Shown here in pieces: positions 1 to 5,112 of a stretch of DNA of 5,112 nucleotides; position 1 is the first letter of the stretch, and each line of letters opens with the position of its first letter. The notes below the pieces were generated by a model. That model was not told the DNA's origin. It made no database searches and worked only from the letters and a program-made list of their open reading frames with translations. The position numbers and the translations under genes are program-made. This DNA comes from JBAZOD01 sp041648955 (GTDB lineage: Bacteria; Patescibacteriota; Patescibacteriia; Patescibacteriales; JAQTRU01). The stretch covers positions 1-5,112 of the forward strand of contig JBAZOD010000066.1 in assembly GCA_041648955.1 (NCBI GenBank), in the 5' to 3' direction.

Positions 1-129
1 GACCGGCATTTCTGGATTACTTTTATTACTTTATTTACTTCCTATTATAGGCCTAAAAACCCTAATAAGAAAATCCCCATGCTTGTCGTGCCTGACCCGT
101 TTAAAACGGCCTTTAATTGTTAACTGAGT
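1..129 (-). other. Probable 5' leader region of a gene off the left edge
   Basis: I see no defensible gene here. The stretch lies just downstream of a leftward promoter and would be the first ~115 nt of its transcript. On the minus strand an ATG at 9-7 follows an in-frame TAA and stays open to the window edge, but only three codons are visible and no Shine-Dalgarno sequence precedes it, so it is only a possible start. An 11-codon reading from an ATG at 80-78 (hydrophobic, stop at 47-45) also lacks a ribosome-binding site. A plus-strand reading at 2-127 gives a hydrophobic run and then basic residues. It could be the tail of a membrane protein, but AT-rich noncoding DNA often reads this way. 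I recognise no tRNA, SRP RNA or riboswitch consensus. Confidence 0.3.
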
Positions 130-158
130 ATCTTAGCACGGGAAAAGAATCTTGTCAA
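130..158 (-). promoter_or_regulatory. Leftward sigma-70-type promoter with extended -10
   Basis: Read on the minus strand, a perfect -35 hexamer TTGACA (158-153) is followed by a 17-nt spacer and TAAGAT (135-130), which matches TATAAT at four of six positions. The spacer ends in TGC, giving an extended -10 (TGn). Transcription would begin near 122-124 and run left out of the window. It sits just after the terminator of the MBL gene, where a new leftward transcription unit would be expected to start. The function is inferred from sequence alone. Confidence 0.6.
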
Positions 159-179
159 GGCCTAATTAAAATAACCTGC

Positions 180-207
180 AAAAAAACACCATATTACTGG
201 TGTTTTT
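180..207 (-). terminator. Intrinsic terminator of the MBL gene
   Basis: The arms 182-191 and 198-207 pair perfectly over 10 bp (core CACCA/TGGTG plus five A-T pairs) around a 6-nt loop. On the minus strand the stem runs into a T tract (complement of the A run at 180-186), the usual Rho-independent form. It begins about 25 nt after the MBL stop codon at 233-235. The plus strand also carries a T run after the stem, so the site could work in both directions, though no rightward gene is established here. Confidence 0.82.
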
Positions 208-232
208 AAAAATTTTGTGCCTAAACCGCTTA

Positions 233-1093
233 TTAATACTTTTTATTTATTTCCATCCCATCACTCTCAAATTTAATCGTCCCGTCTAAATCCGTTCGAA
301 AAATTTCTGCGCCAATTCTTTCCAATCTTTTTAAGATTCTAAGATTAGGATGGCCAAAATCATTATCTTTACCGACTTCAATAACCGCGAATTTAGGCTT
401 AACTGCTTCTAAAAATTCTTCGCTGCTTGAAGTGTCGCTGCCATGGTGCCCGATTTTAAGGACCTGTGATTTCAAATCTACGCTCGCAGCTAATAAATCT
501 TTTTCTACCGCTATCTCCGCATCCCCCGTTAACAAAAAACTTGTTTGGCCGTAAAAAAGCTTAGCAACGATTGAACTGTTATTTAAATTTTCTATCCCCT
601 GCCCGATAAAACTTTTTTGCGGAAATAAAACATCCAGCTCGCAATTTTCTCCCAATTTTATCACCTGCGGACGATCAACGAGCGCCAAAGGAATTTTTTT
701 ATTTCTCGCCTCTTCCAGCCAAGCTAAATAGTTGGGCGCGTCATGGACAACGCCGGTATATAAAATTTTCCTAACATCATACCTTTTTATAATTTCCGTC
801 AAGCCGGTAACATGGTCGTCGTGCGGATGAGTTAAAACTATCAAGTCAATCTGCTTGTCCCAAAATGGCAATTTTTTTCCCAATTGCTCCACTACTTTGC
901 CGTCCGGTCCGCCGTCAACCAGAATATTCTGTCCGAAAGGCGACTTTATTAAAATCGCATCCCCCTGCCCAACATCTAAGAAATCAACTTCTAAATTTTT
1001 AGAAGAGCTGTAAGTCAAACCAAAAATCGGAATCGCAAGCAGAGCCAAAACAATACCGGAAATTAATAAAATTTTATAAAGTTTAGCGGACAT
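233..1093 (-). CDS. Membrane-anchored ComEC/Rec2-type metallo-beta-lactamase-fold hydrolase
   Basis: The 286-residue protein has a short basic N-terminus, one hydrophobic segment at about residues 7-27 (transmembrane anchor or uncleaved signal), and then an MBL domain. Family marks in order are FLDVGQGDA (38-46), the metal motif THPHDDH (88-94, ligands H89, H91, D93, H94), NNSS (171-174), LTGDAE (188-193), HHGSD (216-220) and GHP (247-249). These match the C-terminal hydrolase domain of the DNA-uptake protein ComEC. In full-length ComEC that domain is thought to degrade the non-transported strand outside the membrane. The competence channel is missing here, so this is a stand-alone domain, probably facing outward. 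A DNase or phosphodiesterase activity is an inference; the substrate is unknown. The ATG at 1093-1091 keeps the anchor intact. No Shine-Dalgarno precedes it, and a -10 element ends only 6 nt upstream. The gene is flanked by its own promoter and terminator, and its stop is TAA. Confidence 0.92.
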   Translation of the reverse strand: MSAKLYKILLISGIVLALLAIPIFGLTYSSSKNLEVDFLDVGQGDAILIKSPFGQNILVDGGPDGKVVEQLGKKLPFWDKQIDLIVLTHPHDDHVTGLTEIIKRYDVRKILYTGVVHDAPNYLAWLEEARNKKIPLALVDRPQVIKLGENCELDVLFPQKSFIGQGIENLNNSSIVAKLFYGQTSFLLTGDAEIAVEKDLLAASVDLKSQVLKIGHHGSDTSSSEEFLEAVKPKFAVIEVGKDNDFGHPNLRILKRLERIGAEIFRTDLDGTIKFESDGMEINKKY

Positions 1094-1099
1094 ATTTTA

Positions 1100-1108
1100 A
1101 TTATATCA
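1100..1108 (-). promoter_or_regulatory. Extended -10 promoter of the MBL gene, probably leaderless
   Basis: The minus strand reads TGA followed by a perfect TATAAT (1105-1100), an extended -10 box. The hexamer 17 nt upstream (GCAGAG) is a poor -35, as is common when the TGn extension is present. Only six bases (1099-1094) separate the -10 from the ATG, so a start site at the usual 7 nt would fall on the A of the start codon. The lack of any Shine-Dalgarno sequence agrees with leaderless translation. Distance and consensus are seen; the start site is inferred. Confidence 0.62.
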
Positions 1109-1145
1109 TGAAAAATAAATTGCTCTGCCGATAGTTCATAAAGTA

Positions 1146-1373
1146 CTTGTCATTGCGAGGATCCGCCCGCTGGCGGAGCCGAAGCAATCTCAGGTTTAAT
1201 AGCACGAAGTCTAATTTTATTAAACGGCTGTTATTTAATATTTACTCCGTTAGACGCAAAGTTATCTAACGGGGTTTACTTGGATAAAACAACATCTTTT
1301 AATTTTCTTGTCATTTCCAGCTAACCAGAGATTGCTTCGTCAGTCGCTCCGGCTCCTTCCTCGCAATGACAAG
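1146..1373. repeat. 228-bp element bounded by 51-nt imperfect inverted repeats
   Basis: The left arm (1146-1196) and right arm (1323-1373) are inverted copies of equal length. The outer 16 nt (CTTGTCATTGCGAGGA) are identical in both. An inner block of 12 nt (CGAAGCAATCTC) is also identical, followed by one mismatch and GGTT. Between these blocks lie 18 nt that differ completely; in the left arm they form their own small hairpin (TCCGCC 1162-1167 with GGCGGA 1172-1177). From memory, TCATTGCGAGG...GAAGCAATCTC is a common intergenic palindromic repeat in many bacteria, including CPR genomes. The pair with its 126-nt centre resembles a paired REP or MITE-like, non-coding element. No target-site duplication is evident at the ends (TAC versus GAC), and no ORF with recognisable content lies inside. 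It fills the space between the glyS terminator and the MBL promoter. Confidence 0.75.
1244..1275. repeat. Nested hairpin in the centre of the inverted-repeat element
   Basis: Bases 1244-1254 pair with 1265-1275 over 11 bp, with one G-T pair if read as plus-strand RNA, around a 10-nt loop. The core CCGTTAGA/TCTAACGG is perfect over 8 bp. No T run follows on either strand, so a terminator is unlikely. Its position near the middle of the larger inverted repeat suggests a second palindromic unit or a structural part of the same element. The function is unknown. Confidence 0.5.
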
Positions 1374-1381
1374 GACGGAAC

Positions 1382-1418
1382 AAAAAAACGAAGTGGCAGA
1401 AAACCACTTCGCTTTTTT
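1382..1418 (-). terminator. Intrinsic terminator of the synthetase operon
   Basis: CGAAGTGG (1389-1396) pairs perfectly with CCACTTCG (1404-1411) around a 7-nt loop. On the minus strand the stem is followed by seven T (complement of 1382-1388), giving a textbook Rho-independent terminator about 40 nt after the glyS stop at 1450-1452. The plus strand also has a T run after the stem (1413-1418), so it could stop transcription from either side. It separates the synthetase genes from the MBL gene. Confidence 0.87.
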
Positions 1419-1449
1419 ATTCCAAATTCTATATTTCAAATTCAACATT

Positions 1450-2817
1450 CTACCCCAGCTTTTCCTTAAAATATTCTCCCAGCTCTCCAATCTTTACCCT
1501 CACTTGCTCCATCGTATCGCGATCACGGACAGTTACATCATCCGTCTCCAAACTGTCAAAATCCACTGTAACACAATAAGGAGTACCAATCTCATCCTGC
1601 CGGCGATAGCGTTTTCCTACATTGCCGTTGTCATCAAATTCACAAACATAATTATTTTTCAAACTATCAAAAACTTCCTTAGCTTTAGCAACTAACTCCG
1701 GTTTGTTTCTCATCAAAGGAAAGACTGCCACTTTTACCGGCGCTAACTTCCGCGGAAATTTCAAGACGATTCGGTCTCCGTCATTAACCTTCTCTTCCGT
1801 ATAGGCCTCGCATAAACAAGCCAACAAACTTCTGTCTACCCCGAACGTCGGTTCTAAAACATGAGGAATATATTTTCTCGAACCAGCGGGATCGGAATAT
1901 TCCAACTTCTCATTAGAATATTTAGAATGTTGCAACAAATCAAAATCTCCCCGGTGCGCTAAACCATAAAGTTCGGAAAAACCAAAAGGAAAATTATATT
2001 CTATATCAACTGTCTTTCTTGAATAATGAGAAAGCTTTTCTTTGGAATGTTCAAAATCTCTCATATTCTTATCAGAAAGACCTATTTCTTTGGCGAACTC
2101 TTTTTGATTCTCTAACCACTCGGAGAAAAGCGGTTTCCAATCAATTTCGGGATCGAAAAAATATTCTATTTCCATCTGCTCAAACTCGCGGACTCGAAAA
2201 ATAAAATTTCTGGCAACGATCTCATTTCGGAAAGCCTTGCCGATTTGCGCAATACCGAAAGGAATCTTTACCCGCATAGAATCAACTATATTCTTAAAAT
2301 CAACAAAAATCGCGCCGGCAGTTTCGGGACGCAAATAAACCGGTTCATCAATGCCATTCATTTCTGTTTTAAACATCATATTCATTTTTCTTACTTCCGC
2401 CCAATTTGATTTACCGCATTCCGGACACTTTTTCCCTTTTAAAGCTTTGGACATCCCCTTCAAATCCCCCTCCATGTCTTTGCCTGTAATCTCTTTCACT
2501 AAATGGTCGGCTCGGAATCTTTTTTTGCATTCTTTACAATCAACCATGGCGTCATTAAATCCTTCCGTGTGGCCAGAGGCTTGCCAAACTTTAGGGTGGA
2601 GAAGGATCGGACCGTCAATACCAACCATATCTATTCGAGATTCGACAAACTTCTTCCACCATAAATCTTTTATATTTTTTTTGAGCTGAGCTCCATATGG
2701 ACCATAGCTGTAAGAATTAGCAAATCCACCATAAATTTCGCAAGTCGGGAAAATAAACCCCCTCCTCTTACACAGAGAAACAATTTTTTCCATTAACTCA
2801 TTTTTTTCTTCCGCCAT
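1450..2817 (-). CDS. glyS: Glycyl-tRNA synthetase, single-chain homodimeric type
   Basis: This class II synthetase joins glycine to tRNA-Gly using ATP in the cytoplasm. Its 455 residues match the single-chain (glyQS, archaeal/eukaryotic-like) type and not the bacterial alpha/beta form. The N-terminal catalytic part opens with a typical FPTCEIYGGFANSYSYGP stretch (23-40). A zinc-ribbon-like insertion has cysteine pairs C94/C97 and C131/C134. Then come RPETAGAIF (163-171), motif 2 from FRNE (196-199) through FRVREFEQMEIEYF (207-220), and motif 3 EPTFGVDR (322-329). The anticodon-binding domain fills about 358-455, with GKRYRRQDEIGTPYC (401-415). Nothing appears truncated. The chosen ATG lies 35 nt after the argS stop with only A/T-rich sequence and no Shine-Dalgarno. 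A second in-frame ATG at residue 9 would still leave the conserved domain whole. With no terminator before it, it is probably co-transcribed with argS and tyrS. It is the last gene of that unit, and its stop is TAG. Confidence 0.97.
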   Translation of the reverse strand: MAEEKNELMEKIVSLCKRRGFIFPTCEIYGGFANSYSYGPYGAQLKKNIKDLWWKKFVESRIDMVGIDGPILLHPKVWQASGHTEGFNDAMVDCKECKKRFRADHLVKEITGKDMEGDLKGMSKALKGKKCPECGKSNWAEVRKMNMMFKTEMNGIDEPVYLRPETAGAIFVDFKNIVDSMRVKIPFGIAQIGKAFRNEIVARNFIFRVREFEQMEIEYFFDPEIDWKPLFSEWLENQKEFAKEIGLSDKNMRDFEHSKEKLSHYSRKTVDIEYNFPFGFSELYGLAHRGDFDLLQHSKYSNEKLEYSDPAGSRKYIPHVLEPTFGVDRSLLACLCEAYTEEKVNDGDRIVLKFPRKLAPVKVAVFPLMRNKPELVAKAKEVFDSLKNNYVCEFDDNGNVGKRYRRQDEIGTPYCVTVDFDSLETDDVTVRDRDTMEQVRVKIGELGEYFKEKLG

Positions 2818-2852
2818 ATTATTATTTTTTATATTTTATATTTTATTTAACC

Positions 2853-4565
2853 CTACATTTCCTCCAAAACTTCTATTCCCAAAAGTCCTAGGCCGTTCTT
2901 CATAACCTGGCAAGCGGTGCTAAGCATCGCCAATCTTGCTTTTTTTATTTCTTCTTCCGCTTTCAAAACTGGAACCGCGTGATAATAATCATTTATCATC
3001 TGCGCTAATTCAAATAAATATCTAGCGATTTCCGCCGGGTCATAATTTTCTCCCGCCTTTCTCACTGTCTCTGGATATTTTGCCATTTTAAATATCAATC
3101 CACTTTCTTTTTCTTCAGACAAATTCTTAACGTTAATTTTTGATTTTTGATTTTTGATTTTTGATTTTTTGAATATGCTCTGTATTCTTGCATAAGTATA
3201 CTGCAAATAAGCCGCCGTATATCCTTCAAAACTCAAAGCCTTAGCGATATCAAAAGTAATCACATTGTCCGAACCGACTTTTAGCATCTCAAATTTCATA
3301 GCGCCCAGAGAAATTTTCTCAGCCGCTTCTACTATTTTTTTCTCGCTCCAATCTTCGTGCCTCTTGGCTGTTTCGATCTTGCTTTGGGCAAACATTTTTT
3401 CTTTCAATTCTTTGTAGGTAATGACATTTCCGCTTCGGGAAGACATCATGCCTTCGGGTAATTTTACAAACTCATAATCAAGATGAACCATCTCCTGTTT
3501 ATATCCCATTTGCTGAAGCAGGAAAAATAATTGTTGGAAATAAAGCCCCTGCCTGACATCAACCACATAAATTGATTTCTTTATATTGTACTTCTTAAAT
3601 TTTTCTATTGCCAGAGGAATGTCGGCCACGGGATAAAGCGCAGTGCCGTCTGATCTTTCCACCACTAAAATCCCAAGTTTTTTTTCTTCCAGATCAGCAA
3701 TAACTGCTCCCTCGCTTTTTTTCAAAATCCCCTCTTCTAATAATTTAGCGACAACTTTCTTTCCTTCATCTATAAATTCACTTTCATAAAAAATCTTTTT
3801 AAATTTTACTCCCAACTCTTTATATATCTTGTCAAAATAATCAATACTCCATTTTCTCGTTTCTTTCCAAAGCTTATATTCCTCGCCTTCCCTTGCTTCT
3901 ATTTTCTTCATCGTCAGTTGAATCATTTGCTTGGCGGTCTCTTCTTCCTTTTCTCTTCTATTCGCATCCACATAAATTTTCCCCAAAAGATAGCCTTTAT
4001 CTTCACGGCCTTCCTCCCATTCTTTTTTGTTGGTTAAATAATTCCACAAAGTCTTAGCGACATGAATGCCAAAATCATTGATATAAGAAACCGGAATCAC
4101 ATCATAACCATTGGCCGACAAAATTTCCTTAGTAGCTTCGCCAAAACAAATATTGCGCAAATGGCCGATATGATATTCTTTGTGGGTATTGCCATTGGAG
4201 TATTCTATCATCACCTTTTCACCTTTGCCTTCCTTATTCTGGCCATACTTTTCTTTCGTTTTAAATATTTCTTCTATAACTTCCTCAGCCAAGAAATCTT
4301 TATCAATTATAAAATTTAAATATGGGCCAATAACTTTCATAGACTTAACCGCCGGAATCTCCAGGCTTAATTTTTCCATCAGCCAGCTGGCTGATTCTCC
4401 TGGGTTTTTCTTGGTTGCCTTCACCAGCTGAAAGCAAGCCAGACTCAAATCCCCCATCTCTGAATTAGGCGGACAAACCAAAGAAGACGCCTTGATTATT
4501 TCTTCGCCCAGCGCCTTATTTATTTTTTCTGCGATATTTTCTTTTATTTTTTCCAGCGCGTACAT
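2853..4565 (-). CDS. argS: Arginyl-tRNA synthetase
   Basis: This class I synthetase charges tRNA-Arg with arginine using ATP. Its 570 residues are close to the usual family length (about 550-600). The N-terminal tRNA-recognition domain includes PPNSEMGDLSLACF (32-45). The HIGH motif is at 132-135 inside KEYHIGHLRN, followed by SYINDFGIHVAK (160-171). DGTALYPVADI (306-316) marks the mid catalytic region. The KMSKS-like loop reads MMSSRSGN (373-380), a degenerate form, as is usual in ArgRS. The C-terminal DALR anticodon-binding domain starts near YLQYTYARIQSIF (453-465) and ends with ARLAMLSTACQVMKNGLGLLGIEVLEEM-type residues (543-570). Residues 466-479 are lysine/asparagine-rich, encoded by a heptanucleotide repeat, and fall in a linker that varies in length across the family. 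The ATG lies 8 nt after the tyrS stop without a Shine-Dalgarno sequence, so translation coupling to tyrS is likely. The stop is TAG. Confidence 0.97.
   Translation of the reverse strand: MYALEKIKENIAEKINKALGEEIIKASSLVCPPNSEMGDLSLACFQLVKATKKNPGESASWLMEKLSLEIPAVKSMKVIGPYLNFIIDKDFLAEEVIEEIFKTKEKYGQNKEGKGEKVMIEYSNGNTHKEYHIGHLRNICFGEATKEILSANGYDVIPVSYINDFGIHVAKTLWNYLTNKKEWEEGREDKGYLLGKIYVDANRREKEEETAKQMIQLTMKKIEAREGEEYKLWKETRKWSIDYFDKIYKELGVKFKKIFYESEFIDEGKKVVAKLLEEGILKKSEGAVIADLEEKKLGILVVERSDGTALYPVADIPLAIEKFKKYNIKKSIYVVDVRQGLYFQQLFFLLQQMGYKQEMVHLDYEFVKLPEGMMSSRSGNVITYKELKEKMFAQSKIETAKRHEDWSEKKIVEAAEKISLGAMKFEMLKVGSDNVITFDIAKALSFEGYTAAYLQYTYARIQSIFKKSKIKNQKSKINVKNLSEEKESGLIFKMAKYPETVRKAGENYDPAEIARYLFELAQMINDYYHAVPVLKAEEEIKKARLAMLSTACQVMKNGLGLLGIEVLEEM
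3137..3172. repeat. Heptanucleotide tandem repeat inside argS
   Basis: Four perfect copies of TTTTTGA (3137-3164) are followed by an 8-nt variant with one extra T (3165-3172). On the coding strand this reads as AAAAATC-type units. Because 7 is not a multiple of 3, successive copies are read in different frames, giving a Lys/Ile/Asn/Gln/Ser-rich stretch at about residues 466-476 of ArgRS. It falls in the variable linker at the start of the DALR domain. Loss or gain of one copy would shift the frame; a change of three copies (21 nt) would not. Confidence 0.9.
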
Positions 4566-4573
4566 AGATAATT

Positions 4574-5112
4574 TTAATTACCAATTACTCTTACAAACTG
4601 CCTCTTCCCTCTTTGAATTAAAATTCCGTCTTTTCCAATTTCAATTTTTTTATTGATGTCTTTTATAACTTCGCCCTCAACTTTGATTCCTCCCTGCTCA
4701 ACCAAGCGCCGCGCCTCACTTTTGCTAGAAGCTAATTTCACCTCAGCCAACAATTCAATAATATTCCAATTACTTCCTTTTACTTTTTTATTTTCAATTT
4801 CTTCTGGAGTTTCTTTTTTCTGAACCGTTTTTATGAAATAATCCTGCGCTTTCTGCGCCTTAGCTTCACCGTAATTAATTTTTGTTATTTCCAAGGCTAA
4901 TTTCATTTTCAAATCGCGCGGATTGCCTTCACTAGCTGATAATTCTTTTTTTATTCTCTCTACTTCCGCCGTAGGAATTTTGGTACAAAGCTCAAAACCG
5001 GAGCCGATGACTCCGTCCGGCCAAGACATTATTATTCCGTACATATTCTCCGGCGTTTCATTCAAAAACACAGCATTCCCTTCGGTCTTGCCCATCTTTA
5101 TGCCTTTATCGT
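4574..5112 (-). CDS. tyrS: Tyrosyl-tRNA synthetase, C-terminal part (5' end outside the window)
   Basis: This class I synthetase charges tRNA-Tyr; the window holds only its last 178 or so residues. The frame is open to the right edge, where DKGIKMGKTEGNAVFL carries the KMSKS signature as KMGKT-EGN (codons at about 5110-5063). The Met codon at 5095-5093 is the M of this motif, so it is internal and not the start. NMYGIIMSWPD follows, a position where TyrRS usually has a YGKiMS-pD-like stretch. A helical anticodon-side domain then leads to a C-terminal S4-type RNA-binding domain (about the last 65 residues, from WNIIELLAEVKLASSKSEARRLVEQG to RGKRQFVRVIGN), typical of bacterial TyrRS. The Rossmann core with the HIGH motif must lie beyond the edge. 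The stop is TAA, 8 nt before argS, which points to co-transcription. TyrRS is preferred over TrpRS because of the S4 tail. Confidence 0.93.
   Translation of the reverse strand, partial: DKGIKMGKTEGNAVFLNETPENMYGIIMSWPDGVIGSGFELCTKIPTAEVERIKKELSASEGNPRDLKMKLALEITKINYGEAKAQKAQDYFIKTVQKKETPEEIENKKVKGSNWNIIELLAEVKLASSKSEARRLVEQGGIKVEGEVIKDINKKIEIGKDGILIQRGKRQFVRVIGN

Noticed and set aside
2..127. Plus-strand reading resembling the C-terminal tail of a membrane protein
   Set aside because: It could be real but is only 41 codons, shows no family motif, and would end facing a good leftward promoter. AT-rich DNA easily gives such leucine-rich readings.
1366..1695. Plus-strand open reading frame of 109 codons
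   Set aside because: It mostly lies antisense to the well-supported C-terminus of glyS and runs through the terminator hairpin. It has no recognisable domain.
2019..2689. Two plus-strand open frames (2019-2204 and 2351-2689)
   Set aside because: Both are antisense to conserved catalytic sequence of glyS and show no family motifs.
2818..2852. Internal promoter before glyS
   Set aside because: Several TATAAA-like strings occur, but the gap is almost wholly A and T, so such matches are expected by chance and no -35 stands out.
3137..3172. Possible CRISPR or origin-like iterons
   Set aside because: The units are 7 nt without spacers, lie within an intact conserved gene, and match simple tandem repetition.
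4062..4431. Two overlapping plus-strand open frames with hydrophobic stretches
   Set aside because: Both are antisense to the N-terminal and HIGH-motif region of argS. Their hydrophobic content comes from reading A-rich coding DNA in reverse.
5093..5095. ATG as the start of a small S4-domain protein
   Set aside because: The frame is open upstream to the edge, and this Met is the M of the TyrRS KMGKT signature, so it is internal.
233..5112. Alternative genetic code (TGA read as Gly, as in Gracilibacteria and Absconditabacteria)
   Set aside because: All four genes read through with the standard code and no in-frame TGA interrupts them, so recoding is not needed.

Overview
This is an AT-rich, densely packed bacterial window. 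All recognisable genes lie on the minus strand and read right to left: tyrS (3' part only), argS, glyS, then a membrane-anchored ComEC/Rec2-type metallo-beta-lactamase (MBL) gene. Several traits fit Candidate Phyla Radiation (Patescibacteria, Parcubacteria-like) bacteria: compact genes with poor ribosome-binding sites, a single-chain GlyRS, a TyrRS with KMGKT-EGN followed by a C-terminal S4 domain, an isolated ComEC-type MBL domain, and an intergenic palindromic repeat. That placement is inference from style, not from a phylogenetic marker comparison. The standard genetic code fits, because none of the genes is interrupted by TGA.

Layout from right to left. Positions 5112-4574 hold the C-terminal part of tyrosyl-tRNA synthetase, entering from outside the window. 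An 8-nt gap leads to arginyl-tRNA synthetase (4565-2853), and a 35-nt AT-only-rich gap leads to glycyl-tRNA synthetase (2817-1450). No terminator separates these three, so they probably form one aminoacyl-tRNA synthetase operon. It ends at a strong intrinsic terminator (1382-1418). Positions 1146-1373 hold a 228-bp element bounded by 51-nt inverted arms, with a second hairpin nested in its centre. The MBL gene (1093-233) has its own extended -10 promoter, placed so that transcription should begin at or next to the ATG (a leaderless mRNA). It ends in a second intrinsic terminator (180-207). Positions 130-158 carry a good leftward promoter that probably serves a gene starting at or beyond the left edge. 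The first 129 bases hold no gene that can be defended.

The three synthetases charge tRNA-Tyr, tRNA-Arg and tRNA-Gly in the cytoplasm. The MBL protein is probably exposed outside the membrane and may act on DNA or a similar phosphoester substrate. It is transcriptionally separate from the synthetases. I did not find a convincing new multi-gene system. The most unusual items are the nested inverted-repeat element, the predicted leaderless promoter, and a heptanucleotide tandem repeat inside the argS coding sequence.
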